A DNA stretch of 47,893 nt from Streptomyces albus subsp. albus (GCF_000719865.1 NZ_JOID01000037.1:1-47893); one strand, 5' to 3'. Positions 17,386-26,343 are shown, counted from the stretch's first letter. The notes: generated by a model not told the origin, from the letters alone. Program-made: numbers and translations.

Positions 17386-19041
17386 ATGGTTCGACCCTCG
17401 ATCGCTTCCTCCACGTTCCGCCGCCGCTTCGTCCGCCCGGCCGCGCTGCTCCTGGCCGCCGCCGCGGTCACGGACCCCTGGGCGCTGGGCGGGGTGGGCG
17501 CCGGCTGGGCCGTGGCCGGCCACGTCCTCACCGCGGCCCTGCTCGTCGCTCTCTTCGAGCGGCTGCAGAACGCGCTGCGCTCCTGCGAGCGGGAGACCCT
17601 GGACGCCCGGGAGGAGGCCGCCCGGCACGACGCCGAATGGCGTGAGTTCTGCGACCGGCAGGATGCGCGGCGGGAGGAAACGGTCCGGCATCTCGCCGAC
17701 ATCCGGCTCCCCGCCGCCCTGGCGGGTGAACCGGTGCCCGCGGCGCACCCGGCCGAGAGCCACCCCGGCACGGCCCGGGAGTACGAGCGGGTCCTGGCGG
17801 CCGCCACCGCCGCCGTGCGGACGGTCCGCGAGCGGGAGGAGTCGCTGCGCCTGGTCGTCGTGGCCCTCGCCCGCCGGGTGCAGGCGTCCTCGCACCGCAT
17901 CCAGGAGGAGATGGCCGCCCTGGAGGCCCGCCACTCCGCCCACCCGGACGTCCTGGAGGCGAGCATGCGCGGCGACCACGCCGCCGCGCAGCAGGCCCGG
18001 ATCGCGCAGAGTCTCGCGGTGCTGTGCGGCGAGTGGCCCGGGCAGCAGTGGCAGAAGCCGCACGCGCTGGTGGACGTGGTCCGCGCGGGGGCGTCCCGGA
18101 TCGTGTCGTACCAGCGCGTCCGGGTCTGCGGCGACCAGGACATCGCGGCGGTGGCGGGTATCGTGGAGCCCCTCGTGCACGTCGTCGCGGAGCTGCTCGC
18201 CAACGCCACCCAGTGCGCGCCGCCGACCACCCACGTCGAGGTGACCGTCCGCACCGTGACCCGGGGCGCCGTCATCGAGATCGACGACGCCGGCCTCGGC
18301 ATGGACGAGTACGCGCTCGAACAGGCCCGCGAGGTCGCCGCCGGACGCCGGCTGCTGGGCTTCGCCGATCTGGGCGAGATCCCGCAGACGGGGCTCGCGG
18401 TCGTCGGCCGGTACGCCGAGCGGCACCGGCTCAAGGTCGACCTGCTGCCCTCGCCGTACGGCGGGGTGCGCGCGGTGGTCCTCGTGCCGGGCACCCTGCT
18501 GCTGACCCTGGAGCCGACGGCCCTGCCCGCCTCCCGGCGCCCCTCGGCGGGCGAGACCGCGCACGGCGGGACCGGTGCCGTGCCGGCCGGCGCGGCGGCC
18601 GTCACCGGCGCCGTGCCCGTACCGCCGTCCGCCGCCACCGGCGGTACGGGACTGCCGCAGCGGCGCTCCAGCCGCCACCGGGCCGCCGTCCCGCCCGTCT
18701 CCGAGCTGACCGGTACCGCGAAGCTGCCCCCTCCCCCGCCGCCGCCCTCCCCCGAGCGGGCCGGGGCCTGGATGGGCGCCCTCTTCGCGGGCAGCCGGGC
18801 GGGGACCGCCCGGGCGCAGGCGGCGGAGACCGGGGACGAGACGGCGGGGACGGCCGGGCCCGGGGGCCCGGAGACCCCGGAGCCGGAGCGGTCCGCCGCC
18901 GCGGCGCCGGGAGGACCGTGGCAGCGCGTCGGCCCCGGCGGCTCCGGCGGCGCGGCCCCGGACCTCCCCGGCCACGACGGCACTCCCGGCCGCGACGGCC
19001 ATCCGCAGCGCGACGACGACGCCGAAGGACAGCAGAAGTGA
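17386..19041 (+). CDS. cvnA: Conservon sensor ATPase (CvnA-like histidine-kinase homologue)
   Basis: 551 residues. The N-terminus has hydrophobic segments at about 15-55 (RPAALLLAAAAVTDPW; GHVLTAALLVALF), followed by a long charged helical region (ERETLDAREEAARHDAEW onward) and a GHKL ATPase domain: N-box HVVAELLANATQC (about residue 267), G1 box EIDDAGLGMDEYALEQA, G2 region GLAVVGRYAERHRLKV. CvnA proteins are membrane-associated and form a receptor-like complex with the products of the next three genes. A disordered Pro/Ala/Gly tail fills about 385-551. The ATG at 17386 is chosen because it precedes the membrane segments and follows AAGG. Confidence 0.88.
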   Translation: MVRPSIASSTFRRRFVRPAALLLAAAAVTDPWALGGVGAGWAVAGHVLTAALLVALFERLQNALRSCERETLDAREEAARHDAEWREFCDRQDARREETVRHLADIRLPAALAGEPVPAAHPAESHPGTAREYERVLAAATAAVRTVREREESLRLVVVALARRVQASSHRIQEEMAALEARHSAHPDVLEASMRGDHAAAQQARIAQSLAVLCGEWPGQQWQKPHALVDVVRAGASRIVSYQRVRVCGDQDIAAVAGIVEPLVHVVAELLANATQCAPPTTHVEVTVRTVTRGAVIEIDDAGLGMDEYALEQAREVAAGRRLLGFADLGEIPQTGLAVVGRYAERHRLKVDLLPSPYGGVRAVVLVPGTLLLTLEPTALPASRRPSAGETAHGGTGAVPAGAAAVTGAVPVPPSAATGGTGLPQRRSSRHRAAVPPVSELTGTAKLPPPPPPPSPERAGAWMGALFAGSRAGTARAQAAETGDETAGTAGPGGPETPEPERSAAAAPGGPWQRVGPGGSGGAAPDLPGHDGTPGRDGHPQRDDDAEGQQK

Positions 19042-19454
19042 CGATGCATCAGATGAAGAGCCCGGTCGGCCGCGACTGGATGGTGGCGGACGTCGCCTCC
19101 GTGTCCGGCGTACGGCATGTGGTGGTGCTCAGCACCGACGGTCTGCTGATGGCCCGTTCGGAGGGGACCGGCAGGGACAGCGCCGACCGGCTCGCGGCAG
19201 CCTGCTCCGGGCTGCAGTCCCTGGCCAAGGGCCTCGGCCGGGAGTTCGGCACCGGCAGCAAGGCCGTGATACAGCAGATGGTCGAGTTCGACGGCGGCTT
19301 CCTCTTCATGGTCGCCGCCGGGCAGGGCTCGTATCTGGCCGTCGTCACCGACGTCGCGGTCGACCCGCAGCTGATCGCCCAGCAGATGCGCATCCAGGTC
19401 AACCGCATCGGCAGCCATCTGTCCAGCCCGCCGCGGCAAGGCGCCGTCTCGTGA
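19038..19454 (+). CDS. cvnB: Roadblock/LC7-domain protein (CvnB)
   Basis: 138 residues, a single roadblock/LC7 domain (GRDWMVADVASVSGVRH; VVVLSTDGLLMARSEG; VIQQMVEFDGGFLFMVAAG; LAVVTDVAVDPQLIAQQM). In conservons this protein regulates the neighbouring GTPase. GTG 19038 is preferred over ATG 19044: it overlaps the cvnA stop (GTGA) and lies 8 nt after AAGGAC. Its stop overlaps the next start by GTGA. Confidence 0.93.
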   Translation: MTMHQMKSPVGRDWMVADVASVSGVRHVVVLSTDGLLMARSEGTGRDSADRLAAACSGLQSLAKGLGREFGTGSKAVIQQMVEFDGGFLFMVAAGQGSYLAVVTDVAVDPQLIAQQMRIQVNRIGSHLSSPPRQGAVS

Positions 19455-19813
19455 CCGCCCCCGGGGAGTATCTGGACACCCCCCTGCGGCCCTATGTGCT
19501 CACCGGCGGACGGGCCCGGCCCAGCCGCAACACCGTCGCCCTCGACACCCTGCTCGTCGCCTCCGCCCGGGAGGAGGACCTGCCCGTCTCCGCCAGCCGC
19601 CAGGAGCGTGCCCTGGTACGGATGTGCGGCCGGCTGCTGTCCCTGGCGGAGGCCGCGGCGCACCTCGGGCTGCCGGTGAGCACGGTCACCGTCCTCGCCT
19701 CGGACCTGGTCGACTCCGGCCACCTCACCGCGCGCACCGGTGTCCCCCCGGCCGCCCGCACCGACCGCGATCTGCTCCAGGAGGTGCTCGATGGTCTCCG
19801 CCGGCTCCGCTGA
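19451..19813 (+). CDS. cvnC: DUF742 protein (CvnC)
   Basis: 120 residues. RPYVLTGGRARPS and a winged-helix-like stretch (LLSLAEAAAHLGLPVSTVTV, then LASDLVDSGHL) are diagnostic of DUF742, the third conservon component. The GTG start overlaps the cvnB stop by four bases; the 3' end overlaps the cvnD start by 23 bp. Confidence 0.94.
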   Translation: MTAPGEYLDTPLRPYVLTGGRARPSRNTVALDTLLVASAREEDLPVSASRQERALVRMCGRLLSLAEAAAHLGLPVSTVTVLASDLVDSGHLTARTGVPPAARTDRDLLQEVLDGLRRLR

Positions 19814-20432
19814 CCCCGGCCTCGCCACGCGCCGCGCCCTCCCGCCCGGCGAGCGGTATCTGCCCGACACCGTGGAACGGGCGGTGAAGCTCCTCGTGGT
19901 CGGCGCCTTCGGCGTCGGCAAGACCACCCTGATCGGCTCGGTCAGCGAGATCGCGCCGCTGCGCACCGAGGAGGTCATGACGGAGGAGAGCGCCGGCGTC
20001 GACGACCTCGCCGGGCTGGCGGGCAAGACCACCACGACCGTGGCGATGGACTTCGGCCGCATCACCCTCAATCCGGGTCTCGTCCTCTACCTCTTCGGCA
20101 CCCCCGGCCAGCGGAGGTTCTGGGATCTGTGGGAAGGGCTGGCCGAGGGGGCGCTGGGGGTCCTGGTGATGGTCGACACCCGCCGCCTGGAGGACAGCTT
20201 CGAGGTGCTGGAGCAACTGGAGGTGCGCGGCCTGCCGTTCGCCGTGGCGGTCAACCACTTCCCCGACACCCCCCGGCACCACACCGTGGAGGATCTGCGC
20301 CGCGCCCTCGATCTGCTGGACGAGACGCCCGTCGTGATGTGCGACGCCCGCCTGCGCCCCGCCTCCCGCGACGCCCTGATCACCCTGGTGGAGTTCGTCT
20401 CCGCCACCGCCGCACAGGAGGTGCCCCGATGA
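19791..20432 (+). CDS. cvnD: Conservon small GTPase (CvnD, Ras-like ATP/GTP-binding)
   Basis: 213 residues. P-loop GAFGVGKTTLIGS; switch region with TTTTVAMDFGRI; G3-like LFGTPGQRRFWDLWEGLAEG; NHFP as the G4-equivalent. It is the nucleotide switch of the conservon complex. ATG 19791 is chosen because GGAGG (19779-19783) is well placed inside the end of cvnC and the domain follows. Its stop lies in ATGA with the P450 start, so the P450 is very likely co-translated. Confidence 0.94.
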   Translation: MVSAGSADPGLATRRALPPGERYLPDTVERAVKLLVVGAFGVGKTTLIGSVSEIAPLRTEEVMTEESAGVDDLAGLAGKTTTTVAMDFGRITLNPGLVLYLFGTPGQRRFWDLWEGLAEGALGVLVMVDTRRLEDSFEVLEQLEVRGLPFAVAVNHFPDTPRHHTVEDLRRALDLLDETPVVMCDARLRPASRDALITLVEFVSATAAQEVPR

Positions 20433-22324
20433 CCGCCCCCGCCCCGCCCCCCGGCTGCCCGGCCCACGGGACCACCACCGGTCTGACGCCGCTGGTGTCC
20501 GCGGCCGGCGCCGACGCCCGCCGCGTCTACGAACGGCTGCGCGCCGAGTGGGGCAGCGTCGCCCGCATCGAGCTGGAGCCCGGCGTGCCCGGCTGGCTCG
20601 TCCTCGGCTACCGCGAAGTGCTCACCGTCACCCGGCAGGAGAAGACCTTCTCCCGCGACGCCCGGCACTGGCGCGACCTCAACGACGGGGTCGTGCGGCC
20701 CGATTCGGCGCTGCTGCCGATGATGGCGCACCGCGACAACGTCATCGGCCACGACGGCACCGAGCACCAGCGGCTGCGCCGCCCCCTCGTGGACGCCGTG
20801 GCCGGTGCCGACCAGCGGCGGATGCGCCGCTCCGTGGAAGCGGTGTGCGCGGGGCTGCTCGAGGCGTTCTCGGGGCGCGGCACCGCCGACCTGGTGTCCG
20901 AGTACGCCAGGGTGGTGCCGCTGCTGGCCATCGGCGGCCTGTTCGGTCTGGAGCAGACGCAGGCGGGCGAACTGCTGCGCGCCCGCGCGGCCCTGCTGGG
21001 AGACGGCGGCCGGCCGCGGCCCGGCGGCCTCCGCTTCGAGGAGATCCTCTCCGCCGTGCTCCGTGACCGCCGCGCGCACCCCGGGAACGATCTCACCTCG
21101 GCCTTCCTCGCGCACCCCGACCTCCGGGACGATGCCGAGGTGCTGCGCTCCGTGATCGTCATGATCTCGGCGGGCAACGAGACGACGACCGCGTGGATCG
21201 CCAATACCCTCCGGCTGATGCTGACCGACGAGCGCTTCCGCGGCCGGCTGCACGGCGGACGGCTCGGCGTCGACGAGGCGCTCGACGAGGTCCTCTGGCA
21301 GGACCCGCCGATGGCCAACTTCCCCGCCCGCTACGCGCTCCACGACACGGAGCTCGGCGGCCGGACGATCCGCTGCGGGGACGTGCTGGTGCTCGGCCTG
21401 GCCGCCGCCAACGCGGATCCGGCCGTGCGCCCGTCCGACCCGTACGACATGCTCGGCAACCGGGCGCACCTCGCCTTCTCCTCCGGCGCGCACGCCTGCC
21501 CGGCGCAGGTGCCCGCCCGGCTGATCGCCAAGACGGCCGTGGAGACGGCGCTGCGGGGACTGCCCGAGGTCAGCCTGTCGGTGCCCGACGAGGAGCTGCC
21601 CTGGCGGGCCTCCCCGTGGACGCACTGCCCGGCCTCCCTCCCGGTGCGCTTCGCCCCGGTGGACACGGGGCGGACGGCGTCCCGGAGCGGGACCGGGGCC
21701 GTTCCGGACCGGCCCGGAGCCTCCTCCGGAGCGGCCGGGCGGGGCTGGGCTTCCCCGGGCGGTGCCTCGCCGCACGGGGCCTCGCCGGGGACGGCTTCTT
21801 CCGTGGCGGCTGCCGGCGAGGCTTCGCCGGCGGACATGCCCCCCGCTTCCCCGGTGGCGGAATCGCTGCCCGGAGCGCCTCCTCCGGGCGCCCGCTCCTC
21901 GGGCGCACCCTCGCCGGGGCTGTCTCCGGCGGGCCTCCCTCCGGCGGGGGCTTTCCCGGCGGACTCCTTCCCCGGCACAGTCCCGTCCGGCAGGGCTCCC
22001 TCGGCGCCGGACCGCCCCGCTGGAGCAGGTGCCTGCGGTGCACCGACCGGTCCCACGGCCCCCGATCCGTACGGGCAGCCGACCGGGGCGGGGGAATCGA
22101 CCGCAGGGGGGTCCGTCCCGCCCGCGGCTCCGGCCCCGCCGGCGGCCCGGCTGCCCGCGGCTCGGCCGGCGGCGGCTCCGGTGCGGTCCGCCGCGCCGGG
22201 AGCGCCCGTCGGCAGGGTCCCCGCTCCCCCGCGCATCGGGGCCGTCCTCGCCCCCCGGCCCGCTCCGGCCGCCCCCGCCCCGGCGGCCCTCCGACCGGAA
22301 CCACCCGGCTTCACCGCTCCGTGA
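20429..22324 (+). CDS. Conservon cytochrome P450, CYP157-like, without ExxR
   Basis: 631 residues; the P450 fold ends near 410. The I-helix motif is SAGNETTT (about 246-253). The heme loop is FSSGAHACPAQVPARL with C357 as thiolate ligand. In the K-helix the usual ExxR reads EVLW (E287...W290), so the otherwise near-invariant Arg is Trp; CYP157 enzymes of streptomycete conservons are known for this loss. The ERR-triad partner region (PANFPARYA type) is partly kept. After residue 410 comes an Ala/Gly/Pro/Ser tail of about 220 residues with GC-rich repeats (SPGGASPHGASPGTAS). Substrate is unknown. ATG overlaps the GTPase stop. Confidence 0.93.
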   Translation: MTAPAPPPGCPAHGTTTGLTPLVSAAGADARRVYERLRAEWGSVARIELEPGVPGWLVLGYREVLTVTRQEKTFSRDARHWRDLNDGVVRPDSALLPMMAHRDNVIGHDGTEHQRLRRPLVDAVAGADQRRMRRSVEAVCAGLLEAFSGRGTADLVSEYARVVPLLAIGGLFGLEQTQAGELLRARAALLGDGGRPRPGGLRFEEILSAVLRDRRAHPGNDLTSAFLAHPDLRDDAEVLRSVIVMISAGNETTTAWIANTLRLMLTDERFRGRLHGGRLGVDEALDEVLWQDPPMANFPARYALHDTELGGRTIRCGDVLVLGLAAANADPAVRPSDPYDMLGNRAHLAFSSGAHACPAQVPARLIAKTAVETALRGLPEVSLSVPDEELPWRASPWTHCPASLPVRFAPVDTGRTASRSGTGAVPDRPGASSGAAGRGWASPGGASPHGASPGTASSVAAAGEASPADMPPASPVAESLPGAPPPGARSSGAPSPGLSPAGLPPAGAFPADSFPGTVPSGRAPSAPDRPAGAGACGAPTGPTAPDPYGQPTGAGESTAGGSVPPAAPAPPAARLPAARPAAAPVRSAAPGAPVGRVPAPPRIGAVLAPRPAPAAPAPAALRPEPPGFTAP

Positions 22325-22407
22325 GGGCCGACGGTCGGGGGCCGGTCCCGTCGCCCCGCTCCCGGCCGTCCGCCACCGGCATGGCGGGTACCGGACACTT
22401 GATCCGC

Positions 22408-22440
22408 AATGGCACCGTATCCGTGCGATACGGTGCCATT
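22408..22440 (+). terminator. Perfect 14-bp hairpin after the conservon
   Basis: AATGGCACCGTATC pairs without mismatch with GATACGGTGCCATT across the 5-nt loop CGTGC. It lies 84 bp after the P450 stop and is followed by GCCGCTTTTCC, so it is a convincing terminator; the symmetry would also suit a protein operator. Confidence 0.75.
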
Positions 22441-22464
22441 GCCGCTTTTCCGCATCACCCCTTT

Positions 22465-22488
22465 ACCCCGTCACCCCGTCACCCCGTC
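22465..22488. repeat. Three tandem copies of ACCCCGTC
   Basis: An 8-bp unit repeated three times, with partial flanking copies on both sides. It lies between the hairpin and the SDR gene; probably a simple slippage tract. Confidence 0.9.
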
Positions 22489-22617
22489 ACCCCGGCTGCC
22501 CGCCGCTCGCCCCCGCTTCCGCTTCCGCTTCGCCGCAGCGCGCTCCGCGCCGCCCGCCCCCGCCACCCGCACCACCTCGCTACTCCGCCAACTCCACCCA
22601 TCGGGAGGGCCCGCCGT

Positions 22618-23535
22618 ATGTCCGAGTGGGAGCACGAGCCCGGAAGGGACACCGGCACACTGCCGGAGCCGGCGCCGCCGCCGGCCGCGCGCGCGGGTCA
22701 TGGTCCGGCGGGGGAATCCGCGCGGGAGGCACGGCCCCGTCCGCACGCCTCGGCCGTCCCGGCGCCGGAGGCTCCCTATCGGCGGGGCACCGCGCCCGTC
22801 GTGCTGGTGACCGGCGCCTCCTCCGGCATCGGGGCGGCGGTGGCCCGGCGGATGTCCGCCGCCGGCGGCCGGCGGCTGCTGCTGAACGGCCGGGACCGGG
22901 CGCGGCTGGCAGAGGTCGCCGCGGCCTCCGGGGGGACGGCCCTCCCCGGCGACCTGGCCACGGCGGGGGGCTGCCGGGCCCTGGCGCGGCAGGCTCTCGA
23001 ACAGGCCGGGCGCGTGGACGTCCTCGTCGCGAGCGCGGGCGTCGGCTGGGCGGGCCGGTTCGACGCGATGCCCCCCTCGGCCCTGGACGAGGTGATCGCC
23101 GTCAACCTCACCTCCACCCTGCGTCTGGTGCACGCCCTGCTGCCCGCGATGGTGCGGCGCGGCAGCGGCCGTGTGGTGCTGGTGGCGTCCGTCGCGGGGG
23201 CTGTGGGAGTCGGCGGGGAGAGCGTGTACTCGGCCGCCAAGGCCGGTCTGTGCGTCTTCGCGGACAGCCTGCGGTACGAGGTGCGGGAGGCGGGGGTGTC
23301 CGTGTCCGTGGTGCTGCCGGGCGTCGTGGACACCCCCTTCTTCGAGCGCAGGGGAGCGCCGTACCGGCGCCGCGTACCGCGGCCGGTTCCCGCTGAGCGG
23401 GTGGCCGACGCCGTCTGCCGGGCCGTCGACCACGGGCACCACGAGGTCTTCGTGCCGCGCTGGCTGCGCGTTCCCGCCCGGTTCCGGGGCGCCGCGCCGG
23501 CGTTCTACCACCGCATGGCCTCCCGGCTCGCCTGA
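22618..23535 (+). CDS. Short-chain dehydrogenase/reductase (SDR)
   Basis: 305 residues. Classical SDR: nucleotide motif TGASSGIG (65-72), NVAG-equivalent VASAGVG, catalytic S191 (LVASVAG), Y204 and K208 (YSAAK), and LPGVVDTPFF after it. The Rossmann domain is preceded by about 58 disordered residues. The ATG at 22618 follows GGGAGGG. The closing segment (AFYHRMASRLA) resembles SDRs acting on lipid-like substrates, but the substrate cannot be read from sequence. It is followed 13 bp later by a transporter and probably forms an operon with it. Confidence 0.9.
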   Translation: MSEWEHEPGRDTGTLPEPAPPPAARAGHGPAGESAREARPRPHASAVPAPEAPYRRGTAPVVLVTGASSGIGAAVARRMSAAGGRRLLLNGRDRARLAEVAAASGGTALPGDLATAGGCRALARQALEQAGRVDVLVASAGVGWAGRFDAMPPSALDEVIAVNLTSTLRLVHALLPAMVRRGSGRVVLVASVAGAVGVGGESVYSAAKAGLCVFADSLRYEVREAGVSVSVVLPGVVDTPFFERRGAPYRRRVPRPVPAERVADAVCRAVDHGHHEVFVPRWLRVPARFRGAAPAFYHRMASRLA

Positions 23536-23548
23536 CCGGCGCGCCGAC

Positions 23549-24436
23549 GTGCTCGTCGCCATCGCCGCCGCCCTGGCCTCGGGACTGTGCTTCGCCCTGG
23601 CGGGGGTGTGCCAGCAGCGGTCCGCGAGCGCCCGGCCCGCCGATGAGTTCCTCTCCTTCCGGCTGCTGCTGGACCTCGCGCGGCAGCCCTTGTGGGTGTC
23701 CGGCATCGCCCTGGCCGTCCTGGCGTACGGCTTCCAGGGCCTGGCGCTGGCGTACGCGCCCCTCGCGCTGGTGCAGCCCCTCATCGTGAGCGAACTGCTG
23801 TTCGCCATTCCGCTCTCCGCGCTGGTACTCCGGATGCGGCTGCGCCGGCGTGAGTGGTGCGGTGTGCTCGCGGTGAGCACGGGTCTCGTCACCGCGCTCG
23901 CCGCGGCGCGGCCCCGGCCGGCGGAGGCCGTGGCCGATCCGGGTTCCTGGCTGGTGATGCTCGCCGGTGCCGGAGCCGCGGCGGCCGCCGCGCTTGCCGC
24001 GGGGCGCCGCGCCAGGGGCACGGCGAAGGCCTCGCTCATCGCGCTCGCGGCCGGGCTGGTCATGGGGACGCAGTCCGTTCTGCTGGCCGCGACCGTCGAA
24101 CGGTTCGGCGAAGGGGCGGCCGCCGTGTTCTCGGCGTGGCAGACGTATCTGCTGGTGGCGGCCAGTATCGGTGGGCTGCTGCTGATCCAGAGCGCATTCC
24201 AGGCCGGTCCGCTGGCCGCCAGCATGCCCGTCATGGACGCCGTGGAGCCGGCCGTCGCCGTCGCGGCGGGCGTCGCTCTGTTCGGCGAGTCGGTGCGCAC
24301 CGGCTGGCCCGCGGGAGCCGTGGCGGTGGCCGGGCTGCTGCTGCTGTTCGCCGGCATCGTTCTGCTGGACACGTCGCCGCTGCTGAAGGCGCTCTACCGC
24401 CGGGAAACGGCCGACCGGCCCCCGGGTCCGGGGTGA
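23549..24436 (+). CDS. DMT-family (EamA-like) membrane transporter
   Basis: 295 residues with about nine hydrophobic segments, starting VAIAAALASGLCFALAGV and ending VAVAGLLLLFAGIVLL. The two-repeat layout (QPLIVSELLFAIPLSAL in the first half; SMPVMDAVEPAVAVAAGV in the second) is typical of DMT proteins. The GTG at 23549 starts right at the first membrane segment, 13 bp after the SDR stop; no strong ribosome binding site is visible, so coupling to the SDR gene is likely. Substrate unknown. Confidence 0.85.
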   Translation: MLVAIAAALASGLCFALAGVCQQRSASARPADEFLSFRLLLDLARQPLWVSGIALAVLAYGFQGLALAYAPLALVQPLIVSELLFAIPLSALVLRMRLRRREWCGVLAVSTGLVTALAAARPRPAEAVADPGSWLVMLAGAGAAAAAALAAGRRARGTAKASLIALAAGLVMGTQSVLLAATVERFGEGAAAVFSAWQTYLLVAASIGGLLLIQSAFQAGPLAASMPVMDAVEPAVAVAAGVALFGESVRTGWPAGAVAVAGLLLLFAGIVLLDTSPLLKALYRRETADRPPGPG

Positions 24437-24792
24437 CGCGTCCCGGTCCCGGTCCGGCTCCGCCGGACGCTCAGCCGCCGCCGGGTGTCCCCGCACCCGG
24501 CCGGTGCCGCTGCGGCAGAGCCGGGGCCGGGCGGAGCCGGGGTCCCGGGCCCGGCACGTCCGGCCGGGCCGGGAGGGGGAGGGACCAGGCGCAGGGGCCG
24601 GGGGCCCGCCCGGAACGGGGTGAGACCGAAGCAGAGGGCACCGGGCCGAGCCGGGCGCGGGATGAACCCGGAACCGGGGGTGCGGGGCTGAGCCGGGCGG
24701 CGGCGGGGCGGAGGCTTGACGGGCTCGCACCGGGGCGGGCGGCGGCTCCGGCGCTCCGGGATCCCGGGGCACCGGGCCCCGCCCCGCGTCCG
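24437..24792. other. Convergent gap between the DMT transporter and the glycosyltransferase
   Basis: 356 bp, GC-rich, with repeated GGGCCGAGCCGGGC-like blocks (24640-24715). A hairpin GTCCGGC-TCC-GCCGGAC (24452-24468) close to the transporter stop is a likely terminator; CGGGGC-ACCGG-GCCCCG (24765-24781) could serve the opposite gene. No gene seen. Confidence 0.5.
24452..24468 (+). terminator. Hairpin terminator of the SDR-DMT operon
   Basis: Seven perfect base pairs (GTCCGGC/GCCGGAC) with a 3-nt loop, 15 bp after the transporter stop. No U-tract, as is common in high-GC actinobacteria. Confidence 0.45.
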
Positions 24793-26343
24793 TCAGACCG
24801 GTGAGCGGTCCGCCGGCCGGTGGCGGGGGGAGACCGCGTACCAGTGCGGCAGCAGGTCCTCGCGCAGCACCCGGTCCCAGGAGCGGTGGCGGAGCCGCGC
24901 GGTGTCGGCCGCCCGGTACCCCATCGCGGCGCGCACCTCCGGCCGGTCGGCGAGGCCGGCCAGGGCGCGGGCCCAGCCGGCCGGGTCGTCGTCGGTCACG
25001 AGGAGGCCGTCCCCGCCCGGTGCCGCCAGCCAGCGGCGGGTGCGGGCTCCGGCCGGGAGGACGACCGGCAGCCCGCAGGCCATCGCCTCGGCGACGACGT
25101 TGCCGGCCGTCTCCGAGCGGGAGGGGAAGGCCAGGACGTCGCAGCCCGCGTACACCTCGGCCAGCCGCTCCTGGGGCACCGTGCCGAGCAGCGTCACACC
25201 GGGCCCCAGCAGGGCTCTCACCCGCGGGGAGTCGGCGCCGGTGCCCGCGACGACCAGGTGCACGGGCCGGCCGGTGTCGCGGAGCCGGCGCACCGCCTCG
25301 GCGAGCACCATGACGCGCTTGGAGGCGTCGACCCGGCCGGCGAACACCACGGCCATGCCGTCCACGGGCACCCCGTGGGCGCGCGCCAGCCGGTCCCGCG
25401 CGCCGGGTCGCGGGCGGAAGCGTTCGTGGTCGATGCCACGCCCGAACAGGGAGACCCGGTCGGGGCCCAGCAGCGCGGCCAGTTCGTTCCGCTCCTCGGG
25501 CGTGGAGACGAGCACCCGGTCGCAGGCGCGCAGCAGCCGGTCCCGCCGGTGCCGCGCGAGCCCGGCGGCGAGCGCCTCCGGCGAGAGCCGCCCGGGCCCG
25601 GCCGGCGGCGGGGAGAGCCCCGCGGGCGGGATGCCGGGGGCCGGCCCGGCCCCGGGCGGTGGGCGGGTGGCGGACGGAGCGGGGCGGGACGCGGCGGGCG
25701 AGGAGACGGACGGCCCGCGCGTGAGCCCGTGCACGGCCGGCCGGATGAGTCCGGCCGCGGGCCGCACGGCGGGCAGGCGGTCGGTGAGCTGACGCAGATA
25801 GGCCGCGGTCAGCGCCGGTACGTCCGTGTGGACGGAGCCGACGAGCCCGTGCGGCTGCGGCCGGCCGGGGCCCGAGTGCCGGTGCGCGGTGCGCCGCTCC
25901 CTGCGGGCCATCCGGACCGCCGTCGCGGCGAAGGCGAAGGAGTGGGTGAGGTGCCAGACGTCGTGCCGGGGCAGCAGCCGGGCCAGCGCCGGGTGGTACG
26001 GGGCGAGGTCGGAGGCGTCCGCCCGGCCGAGGGCCGGGGCCAGCGGCGCGGAGCTGATGACGGGGCGCAGCACGGCGAAACGCACGTTCGGCGACAGTTC
26101 CTCGACCCGCCGCCGGCCGCCCAGGACGTAGACGGTCAGATCGACGCCGGCCCCGCCGGCCCCGCCGCCGGTCCGGCCGTCCGGGCCGCCGGCGCCGGAT
26201 CCCAGCCGGGCGGCGGCTTCCGCGAACCGCTCCCAGCACTTCAGATGGCCGCCCGCCAGCGCGTTCCACTCCAGCTCGACGAGGACCCCGACCGAGGGCC
26301 CGCCGGGACCGGGGTGCGCCATACGTGCCGGAGAAAAACGCAT
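24793..26343 (-). CDS. GT4-type glycosyltransferase
   Basis: 516 residues with two Rossmann-like halves. The N-terminal acceptor half begins VGVLVELEWNALAGGHLKC; the C-terminal half has VVFAGRVDASKRVMVLAEAV, VTLLGTVPQERLAEVYAGCD and the donor-site EX7E region FPSRSETAGNVVAEAMACG, typical of GT-B family 4. A Pro/Ala/Ser insert lies at about 210-255. The start is ATG 26343 or ATG 26322; neither has a strong ribosome binding site, the first has GGGGG about 13 nt away. It stands alone, so donor and acceptor cannot be inferred. Confidence 0.86.
   Translation of the reverse strand: MRFSPARMAHPGPGGPSVGVLVELEWNALAGGHLKCWERFAEAAARLGSGAGGPDGRTGGGAGGAGVDLTVYVLGGRRRVEELSPNVRFAVLRPVISSAPLAPALGRADASDLAPYHPALARLLPRHDVWHLTHSFAFAATAVRMARRERRTAHRHSGPGRPQPHGLVGSVHTDVPALTAAYLRQLTDRLPAVRPAAGLIRPAVHGLTRGPSVSSPAASRPAPSATRPPPGAGPAPGIPPAGLSPPPAGPGRLSPEALAAGLARHRRDRLLRACDRVLVSTPEERNELAALLGPDRVSLFGRGIDHERFRPRPGARDRLARAHGVPVDGMAVVFAGRVDASKRVMVLAEAVRRLRDTGRPVHLVVAGTGADSPRVRALLGPGVTLLGTVPQERLAEVYAGCDVLAFPSRSETAGNVVAEAMACGLPVVLPAGARTRRWLAAPGGDGLLVTDDDPAGWARALAGLADRPEVRAAMGYRAADTARLRHRSWDRVLREDLLPHWYAVSPRHRPADRSPV

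Larger units (their letters stand above)
22325..22617. other. Gap between the conservon and the SDR gene
   Basis: 293 bp containing a perfect hairpin (22408-22440), a short CCCCGTCA repeat and CGCTTC triplicates (about 22518-22535). The ribosome binding site of the SDR gene (GGGAGGG) closes it. Confidence 0.6.

Noticed and set aside
22408..22440. Attachment site or insertion-sequence terminal repeat
   Set aside because: The two arms are adjacent with a 5-nt loop, as in a terminator, and no integrase or transposase is nearby.
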